Assembly: GCA_903863885.1 (NCBI GenBank)
Contig: CAIPEB010000091.1
Span: forward strand, 1-42,214
Source: an uncultured Planctomycetaceae bacterium
GTDB lineage: Bacteria; Planctomycetota; Planctomycetia; Pirellulales; Pirellulaceae
Length of the DNA: 42,214 nt
Reading direction: 5' to 3'
How positions within the stretch are numbered: the stretch's first letter is position 1; each line of letters opens with the position of its first letter. Below are positions 31,501-40,500 of the stretch, piece by piece. Below the pieces are notes generated by a model that was not told the DNA's origin, did not search any database, and saw nothing but the letters and a program-made list of their open reading frames with translations. The position numbers and the translations under genes are program-made.

Positions 31501-34500
31501 TGCGGTCAGTGACAGATTGCCCGCCGTCGAATTCACGCTGGAATCGACGATTCGCGACTGAACCTCCGCTGAATCGTTCGAAGTGATGATTGCCGAGTTC
31601 CTCATCCCGGACGTGTCATCCTGATTGGCACCGATGAGGTTGCGTGCAACCGAGGCACCGATCGCCAAACCGGCGCCGACTTCCTTGCCCACCCCGATCG
31701 CCAACGACGCGCCAACGACCGTGGCCGATATCTGGGGCTCGAACACCGTGAAATTGCCGCTGCTATCCTTGGAAATAATGACCGATATTCCCGACGTACG
31801 GTCGGTCACCGACCACTCGATGCCCGTATCGTCGTCCGGATCGATCAGATCCGTTCCGGTGTCCACCTTGCGGATGGTAACCGATAAATCGTCCGGTTCC
31901 GTCGACATTTCGATACCGGCGGCGTCGAGCACCGATTGCAGCGTTTCCTTGAACGTATTGTCGGCATCGACGTCGTTTGGATCGGGCGTCCCTTCTTCGT
32001 AAGTGATGCCGCCGATGGTGACAGCGGATTCCAGCAAGTCCGTATTGCCCGCATCGTCCAGTCCGGCCGTAAGGTCGCCGCTCGGAGCCAGAGCTTGACC
32101 GCCTGCGGCCGAACTGGCGCTGGCAAAGACAGTCACAGCGCCGCTGGCGGTCAGTGCGCTGTCTTCCACCAGCGCATTGGTCCGCGTATTGATCACATTG
32201 GTCGACTCGGCGCCGGCGCCGGTGAGTGCTACTCCGACTTCCTTGGAGACACCGGCGGCCAGAGAGGCCGCAACCGCCACCGAATGAATTGCCGAATGAT
32301 CAGTGGCCCTGACCGTTATGCCGCCCGTACTCACCACGTCATCGGCGTTCTTGATTTGGGCATCGATCTGGCTGGCAATCACGTTTTCGGACAACGAGAC
32401 ACCGATGGCGAGCGAGACCGCCGCATCGCCGGCGAAGGACGCGGCCAGCGAGGCTCCCACCGAGACGGACGTGATCTTGGACGTATCGTCAGCCGACAAT
32501 GTGATGGCCGTCGCATGGATTCCGCCCGAATTATCATCGTCGATGTAGGCTTGAACCTTGCTGGCGACCTGATTGACCGCATCGGAGCCCGATCCGCCGA
32601 GCGAAACTCCTACTTCCTTGCTCGCCGCAATTGCTGCCGAGGCGGCAACCACCGTAGCTTCGATCGTCTCGGTGGCGTTTGCCGTGGCGGTAAATGCGCC
32701 GCCGATCACGATACTCGACTGTTCGACGTAGGCTCGCGTCTGTCCCGATGTCTGCAGAGCGCCCGTATCGGGATCCCAACCGATGTAGTTTCTTGCCAGA
32801 GCTGCGCCGATCGCAACACCGACGCCCGCGTCCTTGCCGCCTCCGACGGCGAGCGACGCACCCACGATGATCGCCGTGATGTGCGAGTCGTTGGTTGCCG
32901 ACAGGGACACTCCGCCGGTACCGGTGCCGTGCACCCGGCTGCCCTGGATCGAGGCATTGGCGTTGGTGAGGATGATGTTCGTCGCTTCGGCGCCCGCGCC
33001 GCTGAGCGCTACGCCAGGTCCCTTGCTGAATCCGGCGGCCAGCGATGCAGCCACGGCCGTCGCCGTGATCGTGGCGTCTTCAATTACTTCCGCTGAGAAG
33101 TTCCCGCTGTGGGTGATCCCGTATTTGCTGGCCAGCGAACTGTTCTGGTCGGCGTTCAGGACAAAGGCCTCGACCTCGTTCCGCACGTCGTTCCGGGCCA
33201 GCGAAACGCCGATCGCAATGGATACTCCGCCCTTGTCGCCGTAGGAACCGGCCAGCGAGGCACCGACGGCCGTCGCTGTGATTTGCGACGTGTCGTTGGC
33301 CAACAGGGTCACATCGTGAGCCGTAACGGTTCCATCGAACGACTCATCCGTTCCTGCGGGGGCGCCCGATTTCTGCACACCGGACTCGTAATCGACGAAC
33401 GATTTGACCGACATCGAGATCTTGTTTTCAACATCCACGCCCGAACCGGCCGCAGCGATCCCCACATTTCGGCCCGCCGCGATGGCGGCCGTCGCTGCCA
33501 CGACCACCGCGTCGATCGTCTCATTGGCAGCCGACGCAGTTATCGTCAGGTTGCCCTGAGCTTCGATCGTCGAGTTCAGTGCGTAGGCCTGAACTTCGGC
33601 CGACGTCGGCGTATCGCTGTCGTCGTCGAAGCCGATCAGGTTCGTCGATACCGACGCGCCGACCGCCACACCGACCCCGGCCTTTTTCCCGAATCCAAGT
33701 GCCAGCGCCGCCGACACAACCACTGCATCGATATCGGACGAATTCGTGCTGGTCAGATTCACATCGCCGCTGGAGACGATGAGGCTGTTTTCGAGGTAGG
33801 CGTTGGTATTCGTGAGAATCACGTTCTTCGATTCGGAACCGCCGCCGCTGATTGCAAACGCATTTTCCCCGTTGGCAAACGAGACCGAAGCGGCCACCGC
33901 CGTAGCGGTCACCGTGCCGGTGCTGGTCGCGGATACACCAACCGCGTGGCCCGCACCGATTTCAGAGTTCAGCACAACGGCCGCCACGTTGTTGTCGATG
34001 CGGTTCTGAGCGATCGAGATCCCGATCGCGACACCCGCCGAATAAGTCTCGCCCGCCGCAAAGGCGATGCTCGCGCCGATCGCTTCGGCCGTCACAGCCG
34101 ACGTGTCGGTTGCTGAAACCAGAATACTGCCGCTTTGGGAACGGACCGGCGGCGGATCGGTAACCAGCGTCTTGGCGGGGGTGTCGGTGATTGCCGCCTT
34201 GACGGTCATTGCGATCTCATTGTCGGCCCCGGCACCGGCGCCCGACACGGCCGCTGCGACTCCCTTGCCGGATGTGCCGACCGCCAGCGATCCGGCGAAT
34301 GCGGTCACGTCGATGGTGGGAGTAGACGTGGCTGTCACCGAGATGTTGCCGCCAGCCACGACGGAGGAGTCGTCGATCGTGGCCTGAATCCCGACGCCCG
34401 CCGTCTTGTCCTTGACGTTGTTGATGGATACCGATGCGCCCACTGCGACTCCCACGCCCGCGCCGCCGCTGCCGCCCAATCCGGCGGCCAGCGCGATCGA

Positions 34501-37500
34501 GCCGGTTAACGACTTGATCGTCGATTCGTCGGTGGCGCTGACCGTCACGGTCTGGCTGCCGGCGGCGGTTATCGCGCTCTGGTTCTTGATTGAAGCAGTC
34601 ACGTCTTTCCGAATATCGTTGAACGCGAACGAACCGGCGCCCGCGATTGCCGCGGCGCCGCCGGTCCCGCCACCTTTGGCGCCGGACAGAGCGCCACCGA
34701 TGGCATACGCTTCGATCTTATCTTTGGAGTGAGAGCTGACGATTACGCCGCCGGTCGTCGTCGTGACCACTGCGTCGTCGATGTAGGCGGCGACGGCGCT
34801 CTCGATCTCATTGATGGCGAAAGCAGCCCCGCCGGCGCCATTGGCCGACCCAGTCTGCGCGCCTTTGGACAGTCCAACCGCAACGCCGCCTGCCACCGTC
34901 ACAATCCACGAGTCGGAGTCGTCGGCGGTAAGTGCCAGACTACCCGCGGTGACCACGTGAGAACCGTCGTCGTCAACGTACGCGGTGACGTCGGCCGAAA
35001 TGAAATTGATCGACAGGCCGATGGCCAGCGCCAGGCCTTTCGGTTTGGAGGCCGGATCATCCTCCGAAGGCCTCGCAACGACAACCGCGACCCCGGCCGC
35101 GACAGCCGTAATGTGCGTGTCGTTGTTCGCATGGACGGTGATGGCGCCGGATACGGTGCTCCCCATGTTCTTCAGGTGAGCGTCCACGGTTTCGCTGATC
35201 GAATTGATGGCGATTCCGGCTCCTATTCCGATCTTGCCGCCAAACGCCAGGCTGCCTGCCACGGTGATGATTCTGGTCGAATCGTCCGCCGTCACCGCCA
35301 GGCCGCTGGCGGTGATCGAACCATCTTCGAGGTAAGCGGCCGTTTCGCTGTCGATCGTGTTGTAGGCCACAGAACCGGCGATGCCCGTGCCGCGGGACGA
35401 ACCACCCAGGCCCGCCGCGATCGAAATGATGGCCGCCGAACCCTCGGCCTTAACCGTTGCGGCGCCGACATTCGTCAGCGTCGAATCGGAAATGAAGGCG
35501 TGAGTGTGATTGTCAACGATGTTGACGGTCACGGCGCCGGCGAGTCCTACGTTCTTCGCCGAGTTGCTGGAATTCGTCGACAAAGCCGCCGCGCCGGACA
35601 CGGCGATGATCGAGGGAGTGTTTTCGGCCCACACTTCCATGCCGCCGGCGTTTGTCACGGACCTGCCGCGAATGTACGCCTCCGTGGTGTCGGTCATGTA
35701 ATTGATCGACACACTGCCCGATACGGCCTTCCCCGTCTTCTGGCCGCCCTTGGCTTCCTCGGATTCTTCGTCTTCCTCGGTCGGCGACGGATCGCCGACT
35801 TTGGACGCCGCGAGAGTGACCGTCACGACCAGGCCTTCGTTCTTCGCATGCAGAGTCGTCTTGCCGGTCGAACTGAACGAGCCGACGCCGCTCGTGGGCG
35901 AGGCCAGGAAATGTCCGGAGCCTGTTGCTGCGCTTGGATCGAGTTGTACGACCGTCGCCGCTCGATCGCTGGCGTTGGTGTTGCTCGTCGACAACTTAAT
36001 CGTGGATTCATTAACAACGGTGACGTAATAGTGATTGTGCTGGGTGAGGCCGCCGATGCTCGTACCGCCGCCGTTGTCGTAGATCACTTCATCGCCGTCC
36101 GCGAATCGGTTGGCGTTGGGCATGCGGATCGTGTGGCTCGTGGCATCGACGACCGGCAAGGCTCGGAACGGGACGGCGATGGAGTGTTTCGTTCCCGTAG
36201 CGACCGCTGCGTCAAGGTCGATCGGCACGCCGCGTTGGGCGTTGGCAGAAGAATCGGCCAGGCGGATCGTCGTCGAGTTGACAACAATCACGTAGTAGCG
36301 GTTCTTGCTGGCCAGACCGCCGACGCTGTCGCCCCCGCCGTTGCTGTAGACCACCTGCTGGCCGGTGCTGAATCCGTGCGGGTAGCCGAGGTTGATTGTT
36401 TCGGCGGTTGATTCATCTCCGCCCGTCACGGCGGCGCGTGCGTCGATTGCGACACGCAGACTGTGCTGCACGCCGGTGGCGCCCGTCGGGTCCACACCGA
36501 TATAGGGTCCGCTGGCGGCGCCGGCGGCCGTGGGCGACAAACGAATGGTCGTGTCGTCGACGACTTTGACGTAATAGGTGTTGCCGTTGACGAGGCCGCC
36601 GATACTGGTTCCGCCGCCATTGCTGTAGATGATCGCGTCGCGATCGGAGAACCCGTGGCTGTAGCCGAGATCGATCGTCCCATCCGTGAGACTGACGGCG
36701 GAACCGGGATCGAACGCCACGCCGAAGCCGGAGACCGAACCTGCTGTTAACGGCGCCGATAGACTCAGCAATTCCGGCGTAACGCGCATCGCGTCGAACT
36801 GGGATGCCGCCAGGTGGAACGCATTAGGACTGCTCGAATCGGGAACGATGTAGTAGACCGTGTTGTTTGACAATCCGCCGATCGCCGCATCGGTCCCTGC
36901 GGTGTAGACCACCGCCTGGCCTTTTTGGAAGCCATGTGCGTACCCCAGATCGATGCTGTCATACGAATTGGTCACGACGGCGGCAGGCGTAAAACTCCGA
37001 CCAATATTGTGCAGAACGCCTCGATTAGCGGTCGGATCGAGCGCCACACGCAGGCTGTGATTCGTCCCGGAACCAGTCGGATGCGTTCCCAGCTCCAGTT
37101 CAGTTCCATCGGCCGCATGGCTGGCCGTATCGGCAAGCATCACGTGAGTGGCGTCGACTCGGATAATGTAGTAGGTTTCGCGGTCGCTTAGAGTTCCAAG
37201 CGCCGTGCCGCCACCATCGTCGTAGACTACTGCGTCGCCCGTCTGGAATCCGTGGGCGTAACCGAGGTCGATGGCGTTGCCGACGATTGCCGTCGACCCG
37301 AACTTCGGCGCCGTGCCGTTGGCCTCGACCAGCGACCGTCCAAGGCCGATCGTGGTCGCATTGACCTGTCGTACGAAATACGTGCCGCCGTCGTCCAGCC
37401 CGCGGATGGAATCGTCGCTTCCGTTGCTGTACACGACCTGATCGCCGGTCATGAGGCCGTGGGCATAGCCCAGGTCGATCGTTCCGGCCGCAGCATTCAC

Positions 37501-40500
37501 CCCGGTATTGGGCGCGAAGTCGCCGCTGCCAATCGCGACGTCGGTGTTCCCGATGATCGCCTTGGTGTCGCGGTCGATGACGTTGACGCCGGCGGTCAGA
37601 CCGAACCCGACGCTTGTGCCGATCGCCACACCGCCCGCAAGGTTGATCACCAGAGGATCGTCGTTCGCCGTGACGTCGACTTTCCCCGTCGCGGAGACAA
37701 TGGCCCCCTGGCCGATTTGCGCCAGGGTCAAATCGTCGAGACCGACGTAGTTGACGGCGCCGTTAACGGCCGTTTCGCCGGCCTTTCCCCATGTTATTCC
37801 GAGCGAGACATTCTTGACCTCGGTGTTGGCATCGACGACCAGATCGTGAGCCCGCACCTTCGCTCCCGATTCGATGACGGCCTGGGCCGTGTCGTTGTAC
37901 AGCAAGACCGAAAAGGCGCCGCCGAATCCGGATTCCTTGCCCGAATTGCTGACGGTCTGCTTTCGATCCTGTCCCAGCACGGCGTCGAGAATATTGGGAA
38001 AATTACCCGTCAGATTCAGCGCCATGACATCGATTTTTGAAGTGACGCTCACGTCGCGCGCGTTCGTCACCGTACCGTTCTGGTTGATCAGGGCTCCCGA
38101 CTCGATACGCGATTCGGCGTCATTGGTCAGGGCCAGGATATTCGCCGAGACGGCGAAGCCCTTCTTGTTTCCGGTGGCCGTACTTTGCGCGAACGTCGTG
38201 AAGTAGTCGTTGGCCCCCAGATTGTCGTCACCCAGTGTCTGCAGCAGTCGGGCAACCACCTGTTCGCTCGTCTTGAGCACGCTCGACAGTTGGAGGTTCT
38301 GCCAGGGAATCTCGTAAGGGATCTGCGTATTGGCGGCGACGTCCAGCTTGCCTGCCGCATCGATTTGGGCGCCGCTTTCGACCTTGGCGATCGCCTTGTT
38401 GGTGTAGTCGCCGTAACCGACGGCGATGCCGACACTGAGCTTTCCGTCCGTCGACAGCGTTACGCCGGGCAATTTCATCACGGCGGCAAGGCCTTGAGCC
38501 GTCATGTCGGGGCGATCAACGACGTTGGCATGGACGTCGACCGTACCGGTGGCATCAATCACCGCCGTGCCCGTAACCCTGGCTGTGGAAATGTCGGAAT
38601 GCCAGCCGAAAGTCGCCGAGATCACACCCACGGAATGTCCATCCTTGGTTGTGTCGCCCACTTTCTTGGCATCGATGCCGTAATTCCGGTCGCTGCGAGT
38701 CTTGAGTAGAGCACCGATAAGCGAGCCGATTGCGGCCGTGACGTCGGGACTTCCTGCGGCTGCATCGGTTCCTGCCCGGGTGAGTTCCAGCAACGTGGTG
38801 GCGTAGTTGAAGCCGTTGGCGCGGATAGGCTGCCCGTTCTGGAACTTGGTCGCCATCTTGTCCTTGTCGGCCATCGTCTGCGCGACAATGTCCACATTCG
38901 TCGCATCGACATGGCCCGATACGATGACGTCGGCCGTGGCATCGTCGAGCGCCACCAGAAATGAGATGCCGAGCTTGGAATCGTCGCTCGACGCCGAGAC
39001 TTCGGTCGCCATGTTCTTGGCATTGGCGGCCCAGAAATTCGCATCGTCCTGGGCGCTGATTACAGCGGACTGGCCGATCGTGACCGTCGAGTGGGAGTAG
39101 CCTTCGGTTACGGCCCCCGAAACTGAATATGGCTGAAGTCGTTTCAGCGGGCCGGCACTGGTGGTCTTGGTCGTTATGTCGACCGTGTTGGCGGTGGTGG
39201 CGACCACGCTGACGCTTCCCGTGTGCGACTTCACCGTCCCTTCCACATCGACGTCGGCCGTGGCGTCGCTGCGACCATAGTTGAATCCGACGGTCAGCCC
39301 GAGTGTGAACCCTTGGGCCTTGGACCGCGCAAAAGCCTCCGTGAACACGCTGCCGCCCAGCGCCTCGACCGTCGATCCCGCCACCAAATCAACCGTGGCC
39401 GAAGCCTCAGACAGGCTGACTCCGACGAGCAGGCGGAAATTGATCAGAAAATCGATCAGCGCCTCTGAAACCTGCTTTAGGTACGAATTCGGGTCATTCA
39501 GGCCGTCGCTCAGCAGCCCCAGTTGATCCTGCGAGTCGTCGAAGATGCGGGTATTGTCAGCGTCGGCAATGATACTGACATCGCGTCCTTTGATCAGTGC
39601 GTTGGTGCCGACCGTGACGTTGACGTCGATCGGGTTATACGAATAGGCGATCGCCTGCGCGTGGTGGTAGGCCGAGATAGTGATGCTTCCGCCCAGGCCC
39701 TGCACGCCGTTCACCTGCACGGTCAAATCACTGCCGTTATGAAATGACGTGCTGCCGGTCAGGTATTTGTTCGGATGGGTGATGGTGACGGTGTCGCCGT
39801 CGGCGTAACCCGATCCGGGAGAACGAAGGATCACCGACGGATTCCCGTCGTTGTCGGTCATGACGTCGACGCGCATCCCCGAACCGGTGCCGCTGGTGGT
39901 GGTGGGAATGTCGCGGTACAGTTTGCCCGGCAGCCATTTGATGGCGGGCGTCGACTGATTGTGAATCCCCAGCGGAATCCCGGCGCTCGACGCAGTCGTC
40001 CGATCGTCGAAGCTCAAGAGCTGCGCTCGGCTGCCGATCGTCACCTCATTGGCTTCGAGCGTGATGTCGCCCGATTCGCCGATGGATGCGCCCAGGTTAT
40101 TCGTGTGACGAGTATCCAGTACGATATCGGCAGCAACACTGATCGTACTGCTGACATTGCGGCTCGTCTCGTTATTGAATCGGTCCGGCGGCGTGATGCG
40201 GATGCTGCCTCCGCCCGTGCTGATGTTGCCGGTGAATAAATAGGTGCCGCCATCGTTGCTGGTCAGATCGGCGCCGTTCAGGACCAGGCTGCCGATCGTA
40301 TAGCTGCCGCCGCCGGCCAGTTCCACTCGCTGCGTTCCGGCGAGAAGGGCGGCCGTCAGCAAGCTGTTGGTGAATTGGCTGGTGGCGTAGTTCCAAAACG
40401 TGACCGACGGGTCGGCCGAGCCAAACACTAGATTTCCATTGACGTCCTGGGTCAGCGTGAGTTCTACATCGGTCAGGTTGTTGCGCAGCGCCAGAACGCC

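Noticed and set aside
34729-36411. 560-codon open frame on the plus strand opposite the giant gene
   Set aside because: It is antisense to clear repeat-coding sequence, Arg/Asp/Gly-rich with no domain or ribosome site, and arises from codon bias of the minus-strand gene. The same applies to 11950-13422, 9223-10455 and the other plus-strand frames over 9.4-42 kb.
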